From the NCBI GenBank assembly GCA_963754065.1, contig CAVWFH010000025.1:1-64000 (forward strand): a DNA stretch of 64,000 nt, in the 5' to 3' direction. Positions 18,994 through 28,047 of the stretch are shown here, piece after piece. Within the stretch, counting starts at the first letter, position 1, and every line of letters begins with the position of its first letter. The stretch is from JALORV01 sp963754065. Its GTDB lineage: Bacteria; Pseudomonadota; Gammaproteobacteria; Burkholderiales; Burkholderiaceae_F. The notes under the pieces were generated by a model that searched no databases, was not told where the DNA came from, and saw only the letters and a program-made list of their open reading frames with translations. Position numbers and translations under genes: made by a program.

Positions 18994-20088
18994 ATGCAGC
19001 CGGCGGAGCGCGCAGCCTGGCTGCGGCTGATCGCCACGCCGGGCATCGGACCGCGCACTGCGCGGCATTTGCTTTCCTCCTTCGGACTGCCTGACGCGAT
19101 TTTCGCCGCCGGCATGCCGGCGTTGCTGCGGGCCGTGCCGGAACCACTCGCTCGCCTGCTCGCCGGCGCCCCCCATGCGGAGGTCCAATCGGCGATCGAC
19201 GCCACCGAACACTGGCTTGCGGCGTCGACCCGCCATGCGCTCATTTCACTCGCCGACCCGGAATACCCGGCGCTGCTGCTGGCGACGCCGGACCCGCCGC
19301 CGCTGCTGTTTGCCATCGGCCGTACCGAATTGCTTAGCCGGCCGGCGCTGGCCATCGTCGGCAGCCGCAATGCCACGCAACAGGGTGTCGCCAACGCGGA
19401 AGCCTTCGCCGGCGCGCTGGCGCGCACGGGACTGACCATTATCAGCGGGCTCGCACTCGGCATCGACGCTGCTGCGCATCGGGGCGCACTCGATGCGGAC
19501 GGCGATGCGGGCACGATTGCAGTGGTCGGCACGGGAGTCGACGCGATCTATCCGGCCAGCAATCGCGCACTGACGCATCGCATCCGCGCGGAAGGTGTCG
19601 TGATTTCCGAGTTCCCGCTGCGCACTCCGGCGATCGCGCACAACTTCCCGCGTCGCAACCGCATCATCGCGGGGCTTGCACGCGGCGTGTTGGTAGTAGA
19701 AGCCGCGTTGCGCTCGGGATCGCTGATCACGGCCCGCATCGCCGCTGACGCGGGACGTGACGTGTTCGCGATCCCCGGCTCGATCCACTCGCCGCTCGCC
19801 AAGGGCTGCCATCGACTGATCCGTGAAGGCGCCAAGCTCGTCGAATCCGCGCACGACATAGCGGAGGATCTCGGCCTCGAGCGCCTGCCCGTGCCATTGC
19901 CGGTGACCGACGAGCCTGGACCGCACGCCGAGTTGCTCGGACTTCTCGGCCACGACCCGGTCGATCTGGACACGCTCGCGGAACGCACCGGCCGCGACGC
20001 AGGGACATTGGCGGCAACGCTGCTTGAAATGGAGCTGGCCCAAGATGTTGAGCGTCTGCCGGGCAACCGCTACCAAAGGTTGCGGTAG
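18994..20088 (+). CDS. dprA: DNA-processing protein DprA
   Basis: Loads RecA on incoming single-stranded DNA during natural transformation. The N-terminal helix-hairpin-helix/SAM-like region (RLIATPGIGPRTARHLL) is followed by the Rossmann DprA core, with AIVGSRNATQQG, the ISGLALGIDAAAHRGAL segment, and the FPRRNRIIAGLARGVLVVEA region that binds DNA. A winged-helix DML1-like domain closes the protein. It starts 15 bp after the LysM gene, so the two are probably co-transcribed. Its presence is consistent with competence, but no other competence genes are in view. Confidence 0.95.
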   Translation: MQPAERAAWLRLIATPGIGPRTARHLLSSFGLPDAIFAAGMPALLRAVPEPLARLLAGAPHAEVQSAIDATEHWLAASTRHALISLADPEYPALLLATPDPPPLLFAIGRTELLSRPALAIVGSRNATQQGVANAEAFAGALARTGLTIISGLALGIDAAAHRGALDADGDAGTIAVVGTGVDAIYPASNRALTHRIRAEGVVISEFPLRTPAIAHNFPRRNRIIAGLARGVLVVEAALRSGSLITARIAADAGRDVFAIPGSIHSPLAKGCHRLIREGAKLVESAHDIAEDLGLERLPVPLPVTDEPGPHAELLGLLGHDPVDLDTLAERTGRDAGTLAATLLEMELAQDVERLPGNRYQRLR

Positions 20089-20120
20089 GGCTTTACAGCC
20101 CACCTGGGCTCGCATAGAGT

Positions 20121-20588
20121 GTGAGCAACGTGTTCGACGTCCTCGTCTATCTGTACGAAAACTACGGCGCGCTGCACGCGTGCCCGGACGCCGACTCGCT
20201 ATCCCGCAAGTTGACGGCCGCCGGCTTCGACGACGAAGAGATCAGCGAAGCCTTGGCGTGGCTGCAGGGACTGGAGCGTGTCACCGAACAGTCGGTCGCC
20301 GTCGGCCCCGAGAGCGAAGGTTCCTTCCGCATCTATGCAACGATCGAAACCGAGCGGCTTGGCACCGAGTCGATCGGCTTTCTCAGCTTCCTTGAGAACG
20401 CGGGTCAGCTGACGCCGACGCAGCGCGAGATCGTGATCGAGCGCGCGCTGGCGATCGAGGACACGCCGATTCCGCTCGACATGATCAAGGTCATCGTGCT
20501 GATGGTGCTGTGGAGCCAGCAAGCCGATATCGACGTGCTGCTGCTGGAAGAACTCCTGCACGACGGAACGGAGCGCGAACTGCATTAA
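20121..20588 (+). CDS. smg: Smg family protein (DUF494)
   Basis: Small acidic cytoplasmic protein of 155 residues, typical of the Smg/DUF494 family found after dprA in proteobacteria. It starts with GTG (MSNVFDVLVYLYENY). Conserved segments are the N-terminal amphipathic helix and RALAIEDTPIPLDMIKVIVLMVLW. Function is not established. It sits 32 bp after dprA on the same strand. Confidence 0.9.
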   Translation: MSNVFDVLVYLYENYGALHACPDADSLSRKLTAAGFDDEEISEALAWLQGLERVTEQSVAVGPESEGSFRIYATIETERLGTESIGFLSFLENAGQLTPTQREIVIERALAIEDTPIPLDMIKVIVLMVLWSQQADIDVLLLEELLHDGTERELH

Positions 20589-20690
20589 GCGCCGCTCGCG
20601 TACGCGATCCTCCGGATCGCACGTGCGCTCGCGGCGAAACTGAAAAGCGGTCGGCTGCGTCCCGGAGCGGCCGAGCGCTCCGCCGACAAT
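20589..20690 (+). repeat. Partial copy of the dispersed palindromic element
   Basis: The block at 20650-20685 matches the 37-bp arm found twice near 25.5-25.7 kb with about three differences. It is preceded by a second conserved part (TCGCGTACGCGA and GCACGTGCG segments). That second part also occurs, in opposite orientation, beside the right arm at 25740-25785. A local hairpin GCGATCC-TCC-GGATCGC lies inside. Only one arm is present, so this looks like a truncated copy or solo end. Confidence 0.65.
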
Positions 20691-20856
20691 CAACAGCACG
20701 GCTCCCTCCCTGCCCTCCCTCCGTCCCTCCTGGTGAGAGGGTGATTCGGATCAGATCGCGTTTGTCGAAATCCCGCAGTTGACAGGTTTCTCGTGTAACG
20801 GCGGCCACTTGCACGGGTTTTCGATTTCGTTGTTATCCTGAAAAAAGAGAGCCCAG

Positions 20857-20899
20857 CTCATATATGAGGAAAGGCCGCCTGAATTGGCGGCCTATTTTT
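20857..20899 (+). terminator. Palindrome and terminator-like hairpin just before topB
   Basis: A perfect 12-bp palindrome CTCATATATGAG is followed directly by an 8-bp stem AGGCCGCC / GGCGGCCT with a six-base loop and then ATTTTTC. The T-run ends only four bases before the topB ATG, and no Shine-Dalgarno sequence lies at normal spacing; AGGAAAGG sits upstream of and inside the hairpin. Either it ends smg transcription and topB initiates leaderless or nearly so, or it attenuates topB. An extended -10-like TGTTATCCT lies at about 20831-20839. Confidence 0.65.
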
Positions 20900-20903
20900 C
20901 TGC

Positions 20904-23627
20904 ATGTCCAAAGCACTGATCATTGCCGAGAAGCCTTCTGTTGCCGCCGACATCGCGCGCGCGCTGGGCGGCTTCACCAAGCAGCAGGACTATTTCGAGA
21001 GCGACCGCTATGTGCTGTCCTCAGCGGTGGGTCATCTGCTGGAACTCAAGGCGCCCGAGTCACATGACGTCAAGCGCGGCAAGTGGACCTTCACGCACCT
21101 GCCGGTCATCCCGCCGCACTTTGACCTCGCGCCCATTGCCAAGGCCGAAGCCCGCCTCAAGGTGCTGCTCAAGCTCATCAAGCGCAAGGATGTCACCGAA
21201 CTCGTCAACGCCTGTGATGCCGGGCGCGAAGGTGAACTGATCTTCCGTTACATCGTGCAGGCCGCAAAGGCGCGCCAGCCGGTACGCCGACTCTGGCTGC
21301 AGTCGATGACACCGGCATCGATCCGCGAAGCGTTCGAGTCCCTGCGCAGTGATGACGAGATGCTGCCGTTGGCGGATGCGGCGCGCAGTCGCTCGGAGGC
21401 CGACTGGCTGGTGGGCATCAACGGCACGCGCGCGATGACCGCTTTCAACAGCAAGGAAGGCGGTTTTTACCTGACGACGGTGGGTCGCGTGCAGACACCG
21501 ACGTTGGCGATTGTCGCCGAGCGAGAGGACAAGATCCGGCGTTTTGTCTCGCGCAATTACTGGGAAGTGCGTGCGAAGTTCGACGCCCGGGCCGGACAGT
21601 ACGACGGGCGCTGGTTCGACGAAGCTTTCAAGAAGGCCGATGACCCGGACGCGCGCGCCGAGCGCCTGTGGGACGAGGTCAAGGCCGCCGCCATCGTTGC
21701 CGCCTGCGCGGGAAAACCCGGCGAAGTCAGCGAGGAAGCCAAGCCGACCACCCAGCTGTCGCCGCTGCTCTTCGACCTGACCTCGCTGCAGCGCGAGGCC
21801 AACGGCAAGTTCGGCTTCTCGGCCAAGACGACTTTGTCGATCGCACAGGCGCTGTACGAGAAGCACAAGGTGCTGACTTATCCGCGGACCGATGCGCGCG
21901 CGCTGCCCGAGGACTACCTCGGCGTGGTGAAGAAGACGATGGAGGAACTCGGCGCGCTGTCGGCGTACAAGCCCTTCACGAAGCAGGCTCTGAAGGCGGG
22001 CTGGATCCGTCCCAACAAGCGCGTATTCGACAACTCGAAGATCTCGGACCACTTCGCGATCATCCCCACGCCGCAGACGCCCGGGCATCTTTCCGAGGTC
22101 GAAGCCAAGCTCTACGACCTTGTCGCCAAGCGCTTCCTGGCCGTGTTCTTTCCGGCGGCCGAGTACCTGGTGACGACGCGCATCACGCGGGTCGAAGGAC
22201 ATGCCTTCAAGACCGAGGGCAAGGTGCTGATCGAACCCGGCTGGCTCGCGATCTATGGTCGCGAAGCCGTCGAGGAACAGGGCTCGCTGGTCAAGGTCGA
22301 AGAGGGCGAGCGCGTCCGCACGACCGAGATCGAATCCGTGCCGCTTGCCACGCGCCCGCCGCCGCGCTACACGGAAGCGACGCTGCTGACTGCGATGGAA
22401 GGAGCCGGCAAGCTGATCGAGGACGACGAGCTGCGTGCGGCGATGGCGGGCAAGGGACTCGGCACCCCCGCAACGCGCGCGCAGATCATCGAGAACCTGA
22501 TCGACCAGCGCTACATGGTCCGCGACGGCAGGGACCTGCGTCCCACGCGCAAGGCATTTGACCTGATGACCCTGCTCAAGGGGCTCGACGTGCCGGAACT
22601 GACGGCACCCGAGCTGACCGGCGAATGGGAATTCAAGTTGTCGCAGATGGAGCGAGGCAAGCTCAAGCGCGATTTGTTCATGCGCGAGATCGCCGGCATG
22701 ACGCAGAAGATCGTCCAGCGCGCCAAGAGCTACGAATCCGATACGGTGCCGATCGAAGACCCGGCGCAGCTGACGAAGCCGTGCCCGAAGTGCGGCAAGA
22801 CCGTCATCGAGAACTACCGCCGCTTTGCCTGCAGCAGTTGCGACTTTTCGATTCCCAAGCACCCGGGCAGCCGCTCGCTGGAGGTCGAGGAAGTCGAGGA
22901 GCTGCTCGACAAGGGCACGATCGGGCCGATGTCGGGCTTCATCAGCAAGATGGGCCGGCCATTTTCCGCCGTGCTCAAACTGACGCCCGAGTACAAGCTC
23001 GAGTTCGACTTCGGCCAGGGCAGCGACGACGGCGCATCTGACGAAGCCGTCGATTTCACGGGCCAGCAACCCCTCGGTCCCTGCCCGAAATGCGGCGGTC
23101 GAGTCTTCGAGCAGCCGATGAACTACCTGTGCGAACGCGCGACCGGCCCGGCGAAGACCTGCGACTTCCGTTCGGGCAAGGTGATCCTGCAGCAGCCGAT
23201 CGAGCGAGCGCAGATGGAAAAGCTGCTCAACGAGGGCCGCACCGACATCCTGCGCGCGTTCGTGTCCAACCGCACGCGTCGCAAGTTCAATGCCTTCCTC
23301 GTGCGCAAGCCCGATGGCACGGTCGGGTTCGAGTTCGAGCCGCGCGCCAAGAAGCCGGCGGGCAAGGCAGCGGCACGAACAAAAGGTGAGTCGCCATCGA
23401 CGGACACCGCCGCAGCACCGGCCCTGCGCAAGACCGTTCGCGCTGACTCAGGTGATGAGGATGCGGCGCCGACCGAAAGCAAGTCGACGACGGTTGCAGC
23501 CAGGCGCCCCGGCGCCACCGCACGGAAGAGCACGAAGTCCGTGGCCAAGCACGCCGCCAAGGCGCCCGCCCGAAAGCCCGCCAAGTCGGCGAAGTCAGCC
23601 AAGTCGGCCAAGGTTGCCCGCAAGTAG
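20904..23627 (+). CDS. topB: DNA topoisomerase III (type IA)
   Basis: Relaxes or decatenates DNA through a covalent Tyr-DNA bond. The TOPRIM domain starts at the N-terminus (IIAEKPSVAADIARALGG) and has the acidic motif CDAGREGELIFR. The catalytic Tyr is in LTYPRTDARALP near residue 315. Two zinc-ribbon-like C-terminal modules follow (CPKCGK..CSSC and CPKCGG) and a Lys/Ala-rich tail with repeated AKS. The 907-residue length exceeds the E. coli enzyme (653) because of these additions. Placement after dprA-smg is standard for betaproteobacteria. Confidence 0.93.
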   Translation: MSKALIIAEKPSVAADIARALGGFTKQQDYFESDRYVLSSAVGHLLELKAPESHDVKRGKWTFTHLPVIPPHFDLAPIAKAEARLKVLLKLIKRKDVTELVNACDAGREGELIFRYIVQAAKARQPVRRLWLQSMTPASIREAFESLRSDDEMLPLADAARSRSEADWLVGINGTRAMTAFNSKEGGFYLTTVGRVQTPTLAIVAEREDKIRRFVSRNYWEVRAKFDARAGQYDGRWFDEAFKKADDPDARAERLWDEVKAAAIVAACAGKPGEVSEEAKPTTQLSPLLFDLTSLQREANGKFGFSAKTTLSIAQALYEKHKVLTYPRTDARALPEDYLGVVKKTMEELGALSAYKPFTKQALKAGWIRPNKRVFDNSKISDHFAIIPTPQTPGHLSEVEAKLYDLVAKRFLAVFFPAAEYLVTTRITRVEGHAFKTEGKVLIEPGWLAIYGREAVEEQGSLVKVEEGERVRTTEIESVPLATRPPPRYTEATLLTAMEGAGKLIEDDELRAAMAGKGLGTPATRAQIIENLIDQRYMVRDGRDLRPTRKAFDLMTLLKGLDVPELTAPELTGEWEFKLSQMERGKLKRDLFMREIAGMTQKIVQRAKSYESDTVPIEDPAQLTKPCPKCGKTVIENYRRFACSSCDFSIPKHPGSRSLEVEEVEELLDKGTIGPMSGFISKMGRPFSAVLKLTPEYKLEFDFGQGSDDGASDEAVDFTGQQPLGPCPKCGGRVFEQPMNYLCERATGPAKTCDFRSGKVILQQPIERAQMEKLLNEGRTDILRAFVSNRTRRKFNAFLVRKPDGTVGFEFEPRAKKPAGKAAARTKGESPSTDTAAAPALRKTVRADSGDEDAAPTESKSTTVAARRPGATARKSTKSVAKHAAKAPARKPAKSAKSAKSAKVARK

Positions 23628-23692
23628 GGTAGTCCGCGCTTCATCCAAGCGCGGCAGTCTGGGTCATGCGGCGGCTCGGCTATGCTGACCGC

Positions 23693-23893
23693 ATGCAGCG
23701 ATTCCTCATCGTGGCCGGCGTTGTCGCCATTGCCCTGGGACTGTTGTGGCCATGGCTGGCCAAGCTCGGCCTGGGGCGGTTGCCGGGGGACTTTCACGTC
23801 GAGCGCGAGGGCTTTTCCTTCTACTTTCCGCTGGCGACGTCCCTGATCGTGTCAGCCGTGGTCACGGCCGTGATCTGGATCCTGCGACGCTGA
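23693..23893 (+). CDS. DUF2905 small membrane protein
   Basis: A 66-residue protein with two hydrophobic helices (residues 2-22 and 43-62) flanking the conserved LGRLPGDFHVEREGFSFYFP linker, which identifies the DUF2905 family. An inner-membrane location is expected; function is unknown. I used the ATG giving MQRFLIVAGVV rather than the longer frame that begins nine codons earlier. Confidence 0.88.
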   Translation: MQRFLIVAGVVAIALGLLWPWLAKLGLGRLPGDFHVEREGFSFYFPLATSLIVSAVVTAVIWILRR

Positions 23894-23900
23894 ACCCATC

Positions 23901-25388
23901 GTGAAATCGATCACCTCCTTCCACCGACTGGCGACGATGCTGCGGGCAGCGGCCCCGCTGGCGGCCATGTTCCTGCTCACCGGCTCGGCGGTCATCTCGT
24001 GCGATGGCACGTCGGACGACGACCCGGACAGCCCCACCGACGGCACCCGGCCCAACAGTGCGGCCATGGGAAAGTGGACGCCCAACACCGATCACGACAC
24101 GTGCACCCAGGCGTTCCACGATACCTACTTCGTCATCGGCCCCGACGGCAAGAAGTACCCGACCTGGCATCCACCCACTGCCACGGACCCGGCGACCAAT
24201 CGCGTGTGTTCGTTCGGCCACGAGCACGGACGTGATCCGCGCGGCTCCGCGCTGTGGGACTCGCTGCGCAATCACTACGCCTTCGATGCCAACAACAACG
24301 GCACGATCGACACTAGCGAACGCGACGCGAGCGGCGTGCCGTTCGGCTACGCCTCCGAACAGCTGCGGGCCTACAACGCCAGCAACGGGATCGCCAATGC
24401 CAACCGCGACGAGGATCACGTCGGCTACAAAATCGCATGGGAAAACGGCATCACACGAACGCGCACGGTCAATGGGCAGGTGCAGACGTTCGATATGTCG
24501 TGCGACGCCCTTTCCATGTTGCATCAGGAGACGCATTCGGCCGACGCCTACGCCAGCAACCTGCACGAGGTGGTGTATGCGATCGACTGCAGTCGTGGCG
24601 CCGATGCGGCACGCTTTGGCGGCAGGGTCATCGTGGCCGCCATGGCGACATTCGGTAATCCGGGCGAGTTCACCATCGCACTCGCGAACGGGGATTTTTC
24701 GACCCTGCGGTTCGGGGTCCCACAGCCGACCGCCTCACCCGCCGGCGGCGCCGAACGCGGCCGCGTGATTCCGACGGCCGACACCGTCTATACGAACGTG
24801 CTGGTGCGCGTCGGCCAGACCTCAGACTTCGCCGCAGGCCTGACCGAGACGTGGTACTCGGGTCTGGCACTGTCGCGCACCGACGGAACCGAACTGGTGT
24901 TTGTCGATCCGTCCTACGCCGTGGCATCGCCGTCACGCTTTTTCGATGTGGCCCAGTTCACTGGCGTGGCGCGCACGATTGATCTTTGCTACATCGGCAT
25001 CAGCGCCACCGGCGCTCTGATCGACGACCCGCTGCGGGCCTTCGAGATCGTGCGCCAGGCGCGCGGCCCCGAGTGCTCCACCATCGCACCCAACGGACCG
25101 TTCACGCCGCGCGTCAACCGGATTGCCTACGATGACCCCCGCAGCGTGTTCAATGGCTGCCGTCGCGGCATCACGCTTGGCGCGACCCGCATCACCAATG
25201 GCGGCGGTTCGACGGTCTGGTACAGCGACCCGTACGGACGCGCCACGCGCAGCGCCAGCTTCACCGGTGGAGTCAAGCAGTTCATCGGCGTCATCAACAA
25301 CAGCACCGCCGGAGCCGTCGATCGCGTGGCCTTCGGCGCCGATCTCGATCCCTGCCTGCCGGGCAGCAACATTCACGCGCCGAATTGA
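23901..25388 (+). CDS. Unrecognised exported protein, probable lipoprotein
   Basis: I do not recognise a family. The 495-residue product has a signal peptide with hydrophobic residues about 14-32 and a possible lipobox ending at Cys34 (AVISC), followed by an Asp/Pro-rich linker. The mature protein holds an EF-hand or dockerin-like calcium loop (DANNNGTIDTSERD), a His-rich segment FGHEHGRDPRG and several scattered cysteines that could form disulfides. Beta-rich sequence fills the rest. It follows DUF2905 by seven bases and is flanked downstream by a palindromic repeat element. A calcium-binding surface or periplasmic role is an inference only. Confidence 0.75.
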   Translation: MKSITSFHRLATMLRAAAPLAAMFLLTGSAVISCDGTSDDDPDSPTDGTRPNSAAMGKWTPNTDHDTCTQAFHDTYFVIGPDGKKYPTWHPPTATDPATNRVCSFGHEHGRDPRGSALWDSLRNHYAFDANNNGTIDTSERDASGVPFGYASEQLRAYNASNGIANANRDEDHVGYKIAWENGITRTRTVNGQVQTFDMSCDALSMLHQETHSADAYASNLHEVVYAIDCSRGADAARFGGRVIVAAMATFGNPGEFTIALANGDFSTLRFGVPQPTASPAGGAERGRVIPTADTVYTNVLVRVGQTSDFAAGLTETWYSGLALSRTDGTELVFVDPSYAVASPSRFFDVAQFTGVARTIDLCYIGISATGALIDDPLRAFEIVRQARGPECSTIAPNGPFTPRVNRIAYDDPRSVFNGCRRGITLGATRITNGGGSTVWYSDPYGRATRSASFTGGVKQFIGVINNSTAGAVDRVAFGADLDPCLPGSNIHAPN

Positions 25389-25480
25389 TGGCGTCGCAAA
25401 TGTACGCATCGGCTCCGCCGATGCACGTGCACTTGCTCCGTTACGGCGCGCGCTACGCGCGAGCCGCTCAACACTGATCA

Positions 25481-25704
25481 GTCGGCTGCGCTCCGGAGCG
25501 GCCGCGCGCTCCGCCGAGGTACAACGGCGGGCACCCCCCCCCTCGAAGCATCGCGGCGAGGGCGTTGACACCCCTCCCTTACCCTCCCCTCCAGGAGGGG
25601 AGGGTAAAGGGAGGGGTGTCAGCACGCTGCGAGGCGTCGAGGGAGGGGGGTGCCGCGCAGTTGAACTTCGGCGGAGCGCGCGGCCGCTCCGGAGCGCAGC
25701 CGAC
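25481..25704. repeat. Nested inverted-repeat element (MITE/REP-like)
   Basis: Perfect 37-bp terminal inverted repeats, at 25481-25517 and 25668-25704, enclose a second near-perfect palindrome at 25567-25620 (arms of about 26 bp, one extra base). Related purine/pyrimidine-rich sequence lies between the arms. There is no ORF. A related single arm occurs at 20650-20685. The 447-bp gap between genes here otherwise holds flanking GC-rich inverted segments and the start region of the next gene. The structure would fold into a long hairpin. It looks like a non-autonomous mobile or dispersed palindromic element; no transposase gene is in the window. Confidence 0.8.
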
Positions 25705-25835
25705 ACGAGCCAAGTGCGCGAACGAGTGCACGCTGCAAGTCCGAGCGCACGTGCGACGGCGCAGCGGTCGCGTACGCGAGCGACGCCTCCCGCCTACAAT
25801 CGCGCGCTTTGCGTCCGGCCTCTACGGCCACTCCG

Positions 25836-27932
25836 ATGCTGCTCTTCGCTTCCACGATCCTGCTGTCCGCGTTCCTGCTGTTCCTGGTGCAGCCGATCAT
25901 CGCCAAGCAGATCCTGCCCTGGTTCGGCGGCACCTCCGCGGTCTGGATCACCTGCCTGGTGTTCTTCCAGGTCGTGCTCCTGGCCGGCTACACCTACGCG
26001 CACGTGATCACACGGAGGCTCTCGCCGCGCCGGCAATCGCAACTGCACATCGCACTGCTGCTCGTCAGCCTGCTGTTCCTGCCGATCGTCCCCAGCGTGG
26101 CGCTGAAACCTGCTGCCGATGCCGACGCCGCTTTGCGCATCATCGTCTTGCTGACAGCGACGATCGGACTGCCGTATTTCCTGCTGTCGACGACAGGCCC
26201 GCTGCTGCAGAAGTGGGTCGCGCCGAACTTTCCGGAAAAATCGGTCTACCGACTCTTCGCGCTGTCGAACTTCGGCTCTCTGATCGGCTTGCTGGCGTTT
26301 CCTTTCGCGATCGAGCCCTTCTCGACCTCGACCACGCAATCATGGGTATGGAGCGCGGCGTATGCGTTGTTCGTGCTCGCCTGCTCGCTCTCGGCGTGGC
26401 AAGTCGGGCGTCGGTCTGCGTCGCCCCACACCATCCCGATCGGCGACACTTCCGCCGCCGAAGCGAAGCCGACACCCGTGGCCGAAGTCGCCGCACCGGC
26501 GCCGCGGATGGCCGACTACCTGCTATGGCTCGCCTTCTCGGTGCTCGGCTCAGTAATGCTGCTGGCTTCAACCAGCCACATCACACAGAACATCGCCTCG
26601 GTGCCTTTCCTGTGGGTCTTGCCGTTGTCGCTGTACCTGCTGACCTTCGTCATCGCGTTTGAGGGGCGCGGCGGGCGTGGCTGGTACGAGCAGAACTGGT
26701 GGCTGTTCATCACTCTGATGCTGATTGTCGGCATGGCGGCCGGCCTGTCCGCCTCGCGGGGCGTCCTGGACGTCGGCCTCGCCGTGCCGCTGTACACGGT
26801 CGGCATGTTCATGTCGGTGCTCTTCTGCAATGGCGAACTGGCGCATCGCAAGCCCGCGCCGCGCTATCTGACCCACTTCTACCTGACGATCTCACTGGGC
26901 GGTGCGCTCGGCGGGATGTTCGTCGGGCTGGTCGCGCCCCGCATCTTCCCGACCTATCTCGAGCTGCCGCTCGCACTCGTGCTGCTGGCCGGCCTGGCGA
27001 TCGTGGTCGCGTGGCACAACCGCTGGCTCGTCGGGCCGGCGATCGTGGCGTCGTTGGCCACGCTCTGGTACGCCGGCGAGTACCTGACGTTCATGCGCGA
27101 CGACGTGGTGTTCATGGAACGCAACTTCTACGGCACGCTGCGCGTGCGCGAACAGGGAACAGGCGACCTGCAGGTACGCCGTCTTTTGCACGGCGTGATA
27201 CTGCACGGGGAGCAATACACGATTCACGCGGACCGGCTCGAACCCGGCACGTATTACGCGCGCACCTCCGGCGCGGGACGCGCGATCGCGGCGAAACAGG
27301 CGGCAGGACCAGTGCGCATCGGCGTCGTCGGGCTCGGCGTCGGCACGCTGTCCGCCTACGGGCGGGCGGGCGATGCGATCCGCTTCTACGAACTCGATCC
27401 GGATGTGCTCAAGCTGGCCAGGAGCCATTTTGGCTATCTGAACGCGTCTGCGGCTTCGCTGGAATTTGCCCTCGGCGACGCTCGCCTGTCGCTCGAGCGC
27501 GAGTTGGCGCAGGGCAAGCCGCAGAAGTTCGACGTGCTGGCGATCGACGCCTTCTCGAGCGACTCGATCCCGGTGCACCTGATCACGCGCGAAGCGATCC
27601 GCCTTTATATGCAGCATCTCGCGCCCACCGGCGTGCTCGCCATCCATATTTCGAACCGCTTTCTCGACCTCAAGCCGGTGCTCGCGAACATCGCCCGCGA
27701 GGACGGTCTGCAGGTCCGGCTGGTCAGCGACACGCCTCCCGATCCGGCGTCGATGACCGATTGGGTGCTGATCGCCGCGACGCCCGACGCCTTCAATGCC
27801 GAGAACCTGTCGGTCGCCGAGGCTATCGAGCCGACACCGGGCTTCTCGCTCTGGACCGATCAGTTCAACAACCTGCTCGATGTACTGAAGTCGAGCCCGC
27901 TCGAGGAAATCAAGCGACTGATCTCGGAGTGA
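25836..27932 (+). CDS. Membrane-fused spermidine synthase-like protein
   Basis: Two-part protein. Residues 1 to about 400 form some 10-12 transmembrane helices; the rest is a soluble Rossmann methyltransferase-fold domain of the polyamine synthase type with VGVVGLGVGTLSAY-like glycine motif (IGVVGLGVGTLSAYG), IRFYELDPDVLKLA and DVLAIDAFSSDSIPVHL. The family is described as fused MFS/spermidine synthase; true polyamine synthase activity is unproven. I chose the ATG giving MLLFASTILLSAF; a TTG nine codons upstream is possible. The gene stands alone, preceded by the palindromic element. Confidence 0.85.
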   Translation: MLLFASTILLSAFLLFLVQPIIAKQILPWFGGTSAVWITCLVFFQVVLLAGYTYAHVITRRLSPRRQSQLHIALLLVSLLFLPIVPSVALKPAADADAALRIIVLLTATIGLPYFLLSTTGPLLQKWVAPNFPEKSVYRLFALSNFGSLIGLLAFPFAIEPFSTSTTQSWVWSAAYALFVLACSLSAWQVGRRSASPHTIPIGDTSAAEAKPTPVAEVAAPAPRMADYLLWLAFSVLGSVMLLASTSHITQNIASVPFLWVLPLSLYLLTFVIAFEGRGGRGWYEQNWWLFITLMLIVGMAAGLSASRGVLDVGLAVPLYTVGMFMSVLFCNGELAHRKPAPRYLTHFYLTISLGGALGGMFVGLVAPRIFPTYLELPLALVLLAGLAIVVAWHNRWLVGPAIVASLATLWYAGEYLTFMRDDVVFMERNFYGTLRVREQGTGDLQVRRLLHGVILHGEQYTIHADRLEPGTYYARTSGAGRAIAAKQAAGPVRIGVVGLGVGTLSAYGRAGDAIRFYELDPDVLKLARSHFGYLNASAASLEFALGDARLSLERELAQGKPQKFDVLAIDAFSSDSIPVHLITREAIRLYMQHLAPTGVLAIHISNRFLDLKPVLANIAREDGLQVRLVSDTPPDPASMTDWVLIAATPDAFNAENLSVAEAIEPTPGFSLWTDQFNNLLDVLKSSPLEEIKRLISE

Positions 27933-28047
27933 TCTGTCGGGACTGAGCCCGGGTCCCCGCCCGGATCCCGGCAATCTGAGATACTTGGCTGCGCTCGAAC
28001 GGGCGCTTTTTCTTGTCATTCAACCCGTACTTCTCGCAGGAATCCCG

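Noticed and set aside
20864..21067. 67-residue leader ORF overlapping topB
   Set aside because: Starts in the hairpin region but runs in another frame into topB with no family resemblance; mentioned only as possible leader context.
25567..25620. Inner palindrome as an intrinsic terminator
   Set aside because: No T-tract on either side and it lies inside a larger symmetrical element with 37-bp terminal repeats.
25481..25704. Complete insertion sequence
   Set aside because: No transposase ORF fits in 224 bp; treated as a non-autonomous or REP-like element.
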